From: Mnemiopsis leidyi | Taxonomy: Eukaryota > Ctenophora > Tentaculata > Lobata > Bolinopsidae | NCBI GenBank assembly: GCA_000226015.1 | Contig: JH153212.1 | Location: forward strand, 497,543 to 518,325 | DNA: 20,783 bases | Direction: 5' to 3' | In this document: piece after piece, positions 12,014-20,783 of the stretch | How positions within the stretch are numbered: position 1 is the first letter of the stretch | How the letters are laid out: each line of letters starts with the position of its first letter | Translations under genes and position numbers: made by a program | Notes under the pieces: model-generated | What the model was told of the DNA's origin: nothing | The model's input: only the letters and a program-made list of their open reading frames with translations | Database searches by the model: none

Positions 12014-13690
12014 TGGCGACACCAGAGGTGGCGGCTGAGTAGCAGTCGCGTGGAAGCGTTTGTCTGGTTAGGTGAAGTCAAGCTTCACCCTGGGGCTAGT
12101 CAGTATGCTGTCCTATCCTTTACCTCTAGTGAACCTTTAGTGATGGGGTCAGCAGGATCCTAATGGGTCAAAGAAAACAACAAATTTCAAAGAAAACAAC
12201 AAACTTTATTTACAGCATTTTATAAATCAAATTGTAAATATATCTCATTCTCACATGGGAACAGTAAATTGATGAAGAATGTGGGTTGACCCAGCATTGA
12301 GCGTAGACATGACAATGCAGCGGGCACGATGCATGTGCCAAGCTCAACATCCATTGTCAATGCACAGAAAAATAGAAACAAATTAACAATCATCGTGTTT
12401 AATCATTATTTTCTTGATAATTTCTCAAATGTTTTCTCCATCTCTAATACTTTTTTGCCGAAGGCAAAAAAGTAAAGAAGATGGTTTAACAGAGGGGGCT
12501 CGTGAGTGACTGGACTTGGCACGGGTGGGTACTAGCGAGGGCCGCTCGGGGGATTTTGGGGGAGGCCCTGCCCAGAAATTTAAGGGGGTCTAGAACGAAC
12601 CAGAAGGCACTTAAACGATAATTTTTGTAGTTTGAAATTTCAATAAAACCCAAAATATCAGTGTTTGCGATGCAAATTTCTGCAAAACATGAAATGCTAG
12701 AATACTAAATGGAAAATTCGCCGCCATTCAATTTTTAGATTTTTGATCTAAACGATTTAATTATGTCAAATCAGCCATCACAATTTGACTGTGCAAAACA
12801 TTGAAGGCACGTGCATGCAGCCTCTTTCGAATTAGATCTCCTATTCTTCTGCTGGTACTAATTCGTACACCTGGCAAGATAACCTGAAAATTTGAAGTAA
12901 AAGGAACGAAAAGAATCGGAGTTACAACGCTTCAAAGTTAATAACATCTGACACGTTTTAACACGTGCAAGCTTTGCGTGCTTGTAGCAAGCACAAATTG
13001 CGTCAAAACATAGTCAAACTCGATAAACTTGTAGCGTGCGACCATAAGAACAAGCATGCCAAATCTTAGAGTCGGCAGACCTACACACTTGAAACTGTAC
13101 AACTTTAAAATTTGGTAGACATTATGGTGTCATGGAGGGTACATCCATGTCCCCACGATACCTGTAATTACACATATAATGTCAATTGCAATTTATGTGT
13201 AAAATTTGAGATTGGAGATATTTTCCGTACCCACACAAGTAACACTCAATTCGTAATCCGATTTTGAGGTCAGTACAAATTGCTGTGCATTCCTGCATTA
13301 GCGCAGTGATATTCAAAGGCCAAGCCAATAAATTAAATAGTATGACTGAGATCTTTTATTACCAAAATTAATAGTAACGGTTTTCAAGTTCTGTGAGTAC
13401 ATCTGAGTACCCACTCGAGCTGCCCCTGTGGTTTAAAATGCTCGGATTTTAGGGTGGGGTGGGTTAAGATTTCCAGTGTCTTGACGTCTTCCAAGTGGAT
13501 GAGCAAATTCCAGATGGTAAGCATGACAGTAGCACTCCTGTCACAAAATGCTCCTTAAGCCCAAGATGCTAGATGTCCAGCCCAGCAGTTATTTGGTTAA
13601 AGTGGGTTCGCCAGTTATAGTCAGACAATAAAATTACACCTAAAAATTACTCTTAAATCTCTTACTGAGGATTGGGGCAGATCAGACAGA
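12014..13690. other. gene-free intergenic stretch with small repeats
   Basis: No supported gene. It contains a 19-bp-period duplication of caaagaaaacaacaaa (12169 and 12188), the perfect GAA-loop hairpin at 12449-12473, and a G-rich patch at about 12485-12595 (gggggattttgggggagg). The rest looks like decayed repetitive sequence. Confidence 0.5.
12449..12473. repeat. perfect 11-bp-stem hairpin with GAA loop
   Basis: ACTTTTTTGCC, loop GAA, then GGCAAAAAAGT. No coding gene lies next to it. The CCGAAGG apex resembles the GAA-loop hairpins of the 9913-10081 element. Confidence 0.9.
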
Positions 13691-15140
13691 GCTAGTCTGC
13701 AGGGGTGGAGGAAGATGTTCCAAACTGGGGGGGGCAATTTTTATCTGGAAATTTGCAGACTTTGTGCCACCTTGCTCGTGCATGTGTAATGAGGTCATTT
13801 ATTTGCCCAAAAATATGGAATCTACATAAACTTAAGTTTCTTTTTAAGACTGATGTTTTTATTTTTATTTTGTATTTTGTTACACCTGTACCCAGGCTTT
13901 TACAGTTATACTGAAGGGGCTCCTGGAAGATTCTAGATCTTTTAACGGAGACCCTCCTCATTTAACCCTCAATCACGGTTTCCCGGTCATTCGGCTGAGT
14001 CGACCGAAGAAGATTGCATAGGCAAATGCCCTTAGCGCACTCCTCTAGGATTGGCGGATCTGGGAATTGAACCCCCGATGTTGATGTTCTGGCCAGTTTA
14101 AGTCTAGTCAGCTTGTTGCAGGCGAAAATTTTTAAGAAGTTGTAAATTTAAAGTTGATTTTGAACCATTTGGGCAAAAGAGCTTGATTGTTATTTGAGTT
14201 TTGACAATGCTATTTTGACAGAAATACTGTGCTAGGTAGTGGGCATTCCAAATTTCAGCTGAAGTCCTACAAAGAACTTTTAGCACTGCAAACAAATCTG
14301 TTTGCAATGAAAGTTTGCAATGAAAAATCTTGACCCAAGCAAATTCTTTGAAATAGATAAGGTAGGTAGGATTCTATAATTAATTTGACTATGCAAAACT
14401 ATGAAACCTTTGACAGCATGACAATCAGTGCAATATATTTTAAGAATTTGCACGTGTCAGATAGCCTTGAAGCAATTTCCTAATAGATGATGGTAATAAT
14501 ATAGGGGAGGGGGCCAATGATACATTGGCCAACCAATCCAAATATTTGACAGAGCCATGACTCCCTGGGCCCTCTGTTCTTTCAACACCAAGATTCTTGC
14601 GAAATACCCTATGTTTTGTTATGTAGAAAAAGTCCCTCTGGAAGGTTTGAATTTTAGGCCAGTTCAGAATAGCAGATATCTCTTAAACTGCATGTGTAAG
14701 AAAAATGCCATAACATTAATGAAAAAAGTCTATTCAACGGGCCGCAGGCAATGCTTGTGGCTTGGTTTGACTGGGAATTGACCAGGTCACAGTCACTGGA
14801 AGGGTGAAAACCAAATTTTATTTTACTGACCTGTTGAGTGGGCACCCAACAAGGGCATGGTGCTTGTCCTTTATACTTTTGGCACCAAAATTGACTGAGC
14901 AAAATATAATACAGCAAAATATAATACAGCGAAATATAATACAGCATTTAATTGAAAAAATTTTAATAAAAAAAGCCATGCTGCAGCCAAATTGGTAGTG
15001 TCTAATGGTGGAAATATAAGGCACATAGATAATTGTCTCATGTGGACTGTACTGGTTACATGTGGGAGATCGTATTGAATTGTTGCAAAATTAGTGGCAT
15101 TGAAAACTCACCTATGATTAACCTTTGTATATGATAACAG
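13691..15140. other. gene-free stretch upstream of the first visible EME1 exon
   Basis: No convincing exon on either strand. On the minus strand at about 14069-14080 there is GGTTCAATTCCC, which matches a Pol III B-box. A proper A-box or cloverleaf is not visible, so at most this is a decayed tRNA-derived SINE. A perfect hairpin (ggccaatg, ata, cattggcc) lies at 14512-14530, and a 15-bp tandem repeat at 14899-14943. Confidence 0.4.
14899..14943. repeat. 15-bp tandem repeat, three copies
   Basis: The unit gcaaaatataataca occurs three times head to tail; the third copy has one change (gcgaaatataataca). Confidence 0.95.
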
Positions 15141-17696
15141 AGCTGCCGATGGTTCAGGATGAAAAAGGAAAAACTGAATTACAGAAAGCTCGAGAACAGA
15201 AAAGAATCGAAAAAGAGAAAGAAAATGCTGTCAAACAGGTAGGCAGAGTCGAATAAAACAGCTAATATAGTTAAATAAATTTCAATGTATTTGGTAAAAT
15301 GTATTTGGGAAACATAGTCTCAATTAACTTTGATAACAGGTTAGCAGTGAAGAAAACAATTGAGTTGAAGAAAACAATTAAGTTAGCAGTGGCCACGCAG
15401 CTTCTTAAGTTGCTCTATTGCAGACAGTTTTACACTGTCCATTATTCAATGCAATGATGTTATCATTGCTTTACCTTATCATGATATTATCAATTTATTA
15501 GGCAAGAGCTGCAGTTGCCAAAGGGATGAAGAAAGAAAACTGGATGGAATACATGGAGGCTCTGATAGATCAAAGACTTGCAGAGGGAGTCGGAGGTTGG
15601 CAAACTTTTGAAGTATGGATTTCTTTCAAGAATTATTCTTTCTAAAATGTGTGTTGAACTTATTAATATCTTGCATCATGTTATCAAGTCATCATGGTTT
15701 CAGGGACACAAATATTAACTACTTTAGAAATTGAGGGCATAAAAAGTCAGGTTATCAATCAGTCAATGGAGAACACAATTTCGTTTGTAAGATATGAGCT
15801 GTGTGAAAACGATGGTATTATCTCAAAGACAAAAGTTAGTTTATTAATCACATTAATAGCAAACTATTTCTTGCTGTGCTTTAAATAACATTCAATAGAA
15901 ATGCGAGCTTGATGTCTACGCAAAAGTGCTAGTTTCTGAATCAGAATATATGTGAAAGTTAATTTTATTTTTTGAAGTTTAATTTGCATTTAAAGTTGAT
16001 TTCCACTGACTTATTCAGATATTTGAGGACACTATGCTAGTTGTAGAGCAAGCAGAGACAATAGCTGCACACATTCGGTCAGACAACCTAGCCTCGTTCA
16101 AGAAACAGTGCTGCTCACTTCTCTTTAACCACGTGACATCCACAATAACTCTACTTGTCCTTGGATTTGTTCGCCACAACAAGAAAAGGTCTGTGGGTAA
16201 TCTTGCTTGGAACTGGGGGTCTTATTTAAAACTGTCGCTCATAGTCGTCTCTTAATTTTTGAGTGAAGCGAGTGATACACATAACTTTGAGTAAACTCAT
16301 GCTGATCACAATATACAGTACAAGGTATACTCTCAATGTTCAGGACAATTATAAGTGACAGTTGTGACTGTCACTTATTATCCTCTCTTTTAATTCCAGT
16401 ACATGTTATAAATCCGACAATTGACAAGTCAATTCTAAACACCCAGTGTGATGAACCGTCTTGAATGGGAACAGGCTACTCTCGAACTTCAGATGGAGCA
16501 CAACATAACTACTTTTCTCATCAGTGACATCGCACAGGTTAGCAGAGAGAAGACTTATTTATATCTTAACTGACAGATTTCTGCTGAACTAGTTTGGTTA
16601 GCCTGATGACACCAATATAACATAATGGACGTCAGAATTCTTGGGGAGCAATCAAAAATATTTTCAATCATGCGACAGATATTGATCAATACGAAGCCAG
16701 ATATGATCCATTCTTAGTAGCACGGACACGTGATTTGAATCATTTTTATAACAAGCTCAAATCTTTTTCGTTCACTCTTAAAAGTTTATTGGTTCACTTA
16801 TCCGAGCTGTAACTATTTAGTATTGATGTCTTCTTAAGAATACTGACGACTTGTGTCAGTTTAGTCGAAAAGTTTGAAGTTCTCAAAAGATTAAACACTT
16901 TCAGTTAGTGGAACATATCAGAATGTACTGCAAAGCACTGGGGGAACGCCCCCACAAACTAAGAAAAAGCAAAGACCTGTTTATCGGCGCAGCAAAGAAC
17001 CAACTCTTTGTAGACAGAGAAGGTGGAGGGTACCTCCAAGTTTTCATAGCTCAGCTACAGGAGATAAGATCTGTTAACGAGGCTGTAGCCACTGCAGTTG
17101 CCCACCAGTACCCGTCTCCAGTTTGCTTGTGTAACTTTATAGCTCGTCACGACAAGGAGATGGCAGTAGCTACTCTAGCCGACATTCAAGTCAGGAGAGG
17201 TAAGGGAGTCCACACGTAGAACTCGTGAAATTTCTTTGGTAAAATCTTAGATTGAATAGAGCAGCAGTAAATATATTCTAAAAATCCACTAGAATTTTTC
17301 AAAGACTTTCCCTTTGAAATTGCAGTGTTTCTATTGTATCCTACTATGTGTGCACATCAATCATGACAATATGCCTCAATTTATATCGTCTCCCATTTTG
17401 ATGCAAAAGCAATAAAGCAAATCATAATTCATAAGAAAATAAAAACAATATTTAAATGTTTTTGTTGAACACTTATAACTTCATCTTCCCTTCTACACAT
17501 CTTTTTGTGAGAAATCCTTACAAATACAATTAGAAATGGTGGAATGTTATTTAAACCAGGAAAATAGTAACTTAATCCTACCTTACTCTGTTCAGGTGTT
17601 GGAGTGTTAGCAAACATAAGGAGAGTCGGACCTGAAGCAGCTAAGAGAATTGTTTTGTTTTACAGTTCTACGGATCCCAACGAACAAATTGTGTGA
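15141..17696 (+). CDS. EME1: crossover junction endonuclease EME1 (C-terminal exons)
   Basis: Seven exons join in phase: 15141-15238, 15502-15595, 15704-15834, 16019-16188, 16447-16537, 16905-17199 and 17596-17696, encoding about 325 aa. The first is a Lys/Glu-rich coiled segment (ELQKAREQKRIEKEKENAVKQ region), as precedes the nuclease fold in EME1. GGTQILTTLEIEG follows, matching the family's GGGQLL segment. Exon 6 carries HQYPSP and ATLADIQVRRG, and exon 7 IRRVGPEAAKRI, the C-terminal helix-hairpin-helix. EME1 is the regulatory, non-catalytic partner of MUS81 in nuclear cleavage of branched DNA such as replication forks and recombination intermediates. The MUS81 catalytic ERK motif is absent, as expected. 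The exon 4 donor (AAAAG|GTCTGT) is weak; a stronger GTAAT 8 nt on would break the frame. The N-terminal exons were not found: translation might start at the ATG at 15149, or upstream exons lie far away. Confidence 0.88.
16351..16378. repeat. perfect 12-bp-stem hairpin in EME1 intron
   Basis: ATAAGTGACAGT, loop TGTG, ACTGTCACTTAT. It lies in the intron between exons 4 and 5 of EME1, the one with the weak donor, and could fold in the pre-mRNA. Confidence 0.9.
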
Positions 17697-17703
17697 TTAA
17701 CAT

Positions 17704-17738
17704 CACGTGTTTTTATGTCACGTGTTTTTTATCACGTG
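17704..17738. promoter_or_regulatory. three CACGTG E-boxes in a row
   Basis: CACGTG occurs at 17704, 17719 and 17733, each followed by a T-run (tcacgtgtttt). It starts 8 nt after the EME1 stop codon. It may simply be a short degenerate tandem repeat in the 3' UTR. CACGTG is the palindromic site of bHLH-type factors, but use here is unproven. Confidence 0.4.
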
Positions 17739-18308
17739 TTTTAATTCATGTCCTTGCGATGTGAAGGGTTAAAGTATTTGAGAGTTGCATGCGGTATTTA
17801 TGATATTCAGAGAGAGCTGTTTTTCAAGTACGGTTGTACAAAGTATACTGACGATTTTATGACTGACTTTACTCACTTTTTACATTATTTTTCAATAACA
17901 ATGACTCACACGTGGGCTTCTTCTAAACGTCCGCGTCGTACACTTAAAGTTACTTTTATTGTTCAAATTTAAAGTCATACGTAGATTTTCATTGGATGTG
18001 GTTAGGTCTTACAAAAATTGAATACCATTCAAATTATTCATTTAGGTTTCTAGCCATATGGTTTTATGCCATATGGTGTTATGCCTTAGATCTTTTACGA
18101 CAGTTTTTATCAATTTGACCTCTACTTTATGAATTTTTATGGATTAATTTATTGAATTCTTCAATTAACGTTAAAGTTTTGTCTTATTGAACATTCTGTT
18201 GTGTGTACAAGTGTCTAGTTAATTGTTGTTACGGGCAGTTTCCTGCATACTGCTAGCTAGATTTCGTTAAATGAAGTCTTATAATAGCCTAGCTTATAAG
18301 GAAGTGTT
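17739..18308. other. EME1 3' flank, no gene seen
   Basis: AT-rich, with no canonical AATAAA in the first few hundred bases after the EME1 stop. A 74-codon open frame at 17748-17972 shows no family resemblance or coding character. A short duplication, gccatatggt, lies near 18053-18080. Confidence 0.45.
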
Positions 18309-18653
18309 ATTGTCATGTTGTAGTGTAATGCAATTTATTCATGCACACTAAATGTACATGTAGTGTCGGTAATACAATTTGTTCGTATACACTTAATGTA
18401 CACGTAGTGTAGGTAATACAATTTGTTCGTATACACTAAATGTACATGTAGTGTCGGTAATACAATTTGTTCGTATACACTTAATGTACATGTAGTGTAG
18501 GTAATACAATTTGTTCGTTTACACTCAATGTACATGTAGTGTCGGTATTAAAATTTGTTCGTATACACTAAGTTTCTATGTAGTGCATGTAGGTAATACG
18601 ATTTGTTCGTATAGAACAATTTGGTCGTGTACACTTAATGTACATCCAATCTT
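18309..18653. repeat. 44-bp minisatellite, about 7 to 8 copies
   Basis: The unit tgtacatgtagtgtcggtaa plus tacaatttgttcgtatacac plus ttaa recurs with a period of exactly 44, starting at 18353, 18397, 18441, 18485 and 18529. Degenerate copies lie before (from 18309) and after (to about 18653). Each unit contains the palindromes TGTACA and GTATAC. Open frames across it on the minus strand are repeat artefacts. It lies between EME1 and Flightless-I. Confidence 0.95.
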
Positions 18654-18890
18654 TTTAAATGTGTAATACAATTTTGTCGTGTATACGAGTTGTTAAACAT
18701 ACAAGTTGTAGTACAATTTTCTAACACTTTAAATATTTACAATAGGTACCATGTAGAAGATAAAGCGTGTAAATTAACTGGGTGTGCTACTTGGAGTAGA
18801 GCCTAAGAGAAATCCAGTTACACAAACAGTAATACAGTTGTACCAGCAGTAACACAGTAATAAAGACAGTACCTATCACGGTTACACAAA

Positions 18891-20522
18891 ATGTCGGCTG
18901 GGGTGTTGCCCTTTCTTCGGGCTATCGACTTTACCAAAAACAACTTCAAGGTTTTTACTTGTCATTGAGTTGTTTGATCAGATTAGATTTTAAAGTTTTT
19001 CCTCCTTTGTGTTTCGATGTCAAACCGATGACAAAACGTGCCTTGATGAAGCGAAGCTCCACAGTATGACTTTATTAAAACCGCTCATCAAAAGTCCACG
19101 TGAATCCTTCAACAGTGATAAGAATTAAAACGGATCAGTAAATTCAATAAGCTTCCTGCCCTTCAGGATGATTTTCCAGTGGCGGTGGAAAACATGACGT
19201 CACTAACTTGGCTGCGTGCCAACAAAACCCACCTCTCAGAGGTTCCTGATAGCCTGACAAAGTTGAACAAGTTGGAGGATCTGATACTGAGTAGGAACGA
19301 GATTAAGGAGCTGCCGCAAGAGATAACCGAGATGGCCGGACTTAGGGTAAGTACTTTGTAAGTTTTTAAGTACTACCTGGAACCTGGAACGTTGTGGTGA
19401 TCCTGTTTTTACTGTAGAATTTGGGAAAGTTTTAAATTGATTGGTTTCGCTACAAAATAACAAACTGTGAATAAAACATTGAATAGCTTAAGGAGCATCC
19501 TTAAAATCTGGTCAGTGCATGATAAATTCTTCTATCAAAACAGTTCGCTAGACAAATAATCTTTTTATCTTTTTTAACGAATAGCCTTCACGGAAATTAA
19601 ATGCAAGGTTATAAAAGAGCCAGTAAAATCTCCACCCCGGACATCCCCGGTTTGGCTGACCTAAACAATTTCAGTCTCTAAACCTCCGCCACAACAAGTT
19701 GCAGAAGGAGGGGATCCCCTACTCTCTTTTCGACCTGGAAGAGCTGACCACTCTGGACTTCTCCCACAACAACCTAGACAGTTGTCCTGAAAACTTACAC
19801 CGAGCTAAAGCTCTTCTGGTTCTCAACGTCGCTCATAACAGGTTTTTACCATATTGTGTTTTTGCTTTGCTAGCAGAGGGAATGTGATAAAATTTTAAAA
19901 TTTGGCAGTATCCAAGAAGCCCGTTCCGAGAAACAAATTCCGAAGACTAGTTTAAACTCATTATGCGTGATAACAAATAGGTCTCATAATTACATATTGC
20001 TGAATAAAAGTAACGATTACGTTTTAGATGTATATGATAAAAATATAAGATGTGGTATATAAATTCACCTATTCATAATCTCTAAATCAACACCTGTATT
20101 AAAAGTGTATGAACAGTTTGCAGATTGGTCCAGGGAATGGTATTTGGACCAGTCTGGGAAACGGTCTGCGGACTGGGTCGAGCTTCTTGGATGCCTCCAA
20201 AAAGTTTTTTGACCCCTCCCCAAAATTAACTTTTTCTATCGTTCCCAGGATCCGAGAAGTGCCGCCTAGTTTGTTTACACAGCTCAAATACATGCAACAC
20301 TTGGATCTCTCTAACAATCTTATTGGTATGTGCTTTTTGTTGTCGATTGTCAAATTCATTTCATAGTAATATGTCAATTGCTATATTCAGAATCAACTAA
20401 AGATTTTACTTATCCTTCAATTCGTTACCGTTTTCAGAGTATATTCCACCTCAAATCAGAAGATTACAACAGCTTAAATCCCTGAACATATCTTACAATC
20501 CATTACAGCATGACCAATTCAG
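18891..20522 (+). CDS. FLII: Flightless-I homologue, N-terminal leucine-rich-repeat exons (partial)
   Basis: Five exons join in phase: 18891-18950, 19167-19346, 19675-19841, 20249-20325 and 20438-20522, giving the first 189 residues. The start MSAGVLPFLRAIDF matches the Flightless-I N-terminus (family form GVLPFVRGVDL). Leucine-rich repeats follow: MTSLTWLRANKTHLSEVP, LEDLILSRNEIKELP, LTTLDFSHNNLDSCP, ALLVLNVAHNRIREVP, MQHLDLSNNLIEYIP and LKSLNISYNPLQ. In the full protein about 16 repeats precede six gelsolin-like domains. Flightless-I binds actin and nuclear-receptor coactivator complexes in cytoplasm and nucleus. All introns are GT-AG, and the split codons restore R136 and E162. The gelsolin part lies beyond the window. 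After exon 5 the donor is followed at once by a minisatellite that copies the exon end. Confidence 0.92.
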
Positions 20523-20783
20523 GTAACTTTCGTATTATCCCTGAACATATCTTACAATCCATTACAGCATGACCAATTCAGGTAACTTTCGTATTATCCC
20601 TGAACATATATTACAATCCATTACAGCATGACCAATTCAGGTAACTTTCGTATTATCCCTGAACATATCTTACAATCTATTACAGCATGACCGATTCAGG
20701 TAATTTTCGTATTATCCCTGAACATATCTTACAATCCATTACATCATGACCAATTCAGGTAACTTTCGTTTTATCCCTGAACA
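20479..20783 (+). repeat. 59-bp minisatellite derived from FLII exon 5 end and donor
   Basis: The unit starts tccctgaacatatcttac, with copies at 20479, 20538, 20597, 20656, 20715 and 20774, cut by the window end. Each unit contains the last 44 nt of exon 5 and the first 15 nt of the intron, including donor CAG|GTAA. Only the first copy is in the reading frame; reading past its donor meets TAA at 20524. Point changes mark individual copies (for example catatatta in copy 3 and gaccgattc in copy 4). Confidence 0.97.

Noticed and set aside
14020-14110. tRNA-like sequence on the minus strand (B-box GGTTCAATTCCC)
   Set aside because: I could not find an A-box or acceptor and anticodon stems at the right spacing. 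At most it is a decayed SINE.
8600-15130. Search for a defence system, CRISPR array or other gene cluster in the gene-poor middle
   Set aside because: There are no spaced direct repeats of CRISPR type, no ORFs above about 100 codons, and only mobile-element-like and repeat signals.
17748-17972. 74-codon ORF downstream of EME1
   Set aside because: It has no domain resemblance, lies in the probable 3' UTR or flank, and has no supporting splice or signal features.
18335-18535. 66-codon minus-strand ORF with repeated peptide
   Set aside because: It is the translation of the 44-bp minisatellite.
20099-20377. 92-codon minus-strand ORF opposite FLII exon 4
   Set aside because: It overlaps the FLII exon on the other strand. 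The plus-strand frame matches leucine-rich repeats with correct splice sites.

Overview
The window looks like nuclear DNA of an intron-rich animal. Five genes are recognisable, and four of them are split by short GT-AG introns that can be joined in phase by eye. The background is AT-rich and carries many minisatellites and short inverted-repeat elements. The gene set (two-pore K+ channel, MOSPD, EME1, Flightless-I) is metazoan. A plant/fungal-style histidine phosphatase suggests an invertebrate, possibly a cnidarian or other marine phylum, but I cannot fix the taxon from sequence alone.

Layout. 1-146 is a (GT)n microsatellite at the window edge. 833-2095 (-) is a two-pore-domain K+ channel with an intact, apparently intronless ORF; a CpG-richer patch near 3430-3540 may be its 5' non-coding exon. 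3676-5638 (-) is a complete 4-exon MOSPD1/3-type gene (MSP domain plus tail membrane hairpin, 207 aa). Its second intron holds, on the opposite strand, an unidentified 173-codon ORF (4599-5120). 6067-8589 (+) is a complete 4-exon histidine phosphatase (phosphoglycerate-mutase-like, 210 aa) whose last intron contains a 337-bp foldback element. 8590-15140 is gene-poor and holds a short TIR element with three GC-rich hairpins, a longer CpG-rich inverted-repeat element, a tandem duplication in a possible LTR remnant, a poly-A tract and several perfect hairpins. 15141-17696 (+) is the C-terminal 325 codons of EME1, the non-catalytic partner of MUS81. 18309-18653 is a 44-bp minisatellite. 18891 to the end (+) is the 5' part of Flightless-I (five leucine-rich-repeat exons). 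It runs into a 59-bp minisatellite built from the end of its own fifth exon plus the splice donor.

The genes do not form a pathway: they cover membrane excitability, ER contact/sperm-domain biology, a phosphatase, Holliday-junction processing and actin remodelling. MOSPD and the phosphatase are head-to-head about 430 bp apart and may share a promoter. The most unusual structures are the exon-derived minisatellite in Flightless-I, the triple-hairpin TIR element near 10 kb, and the orphan antisense ORF inside the MOSPD intron, which ends in a splice phase compatible with the first visible EME1 exon. I found no evidence of a defence system, CRISPR array, rRNA gene or clear tRNA gene.
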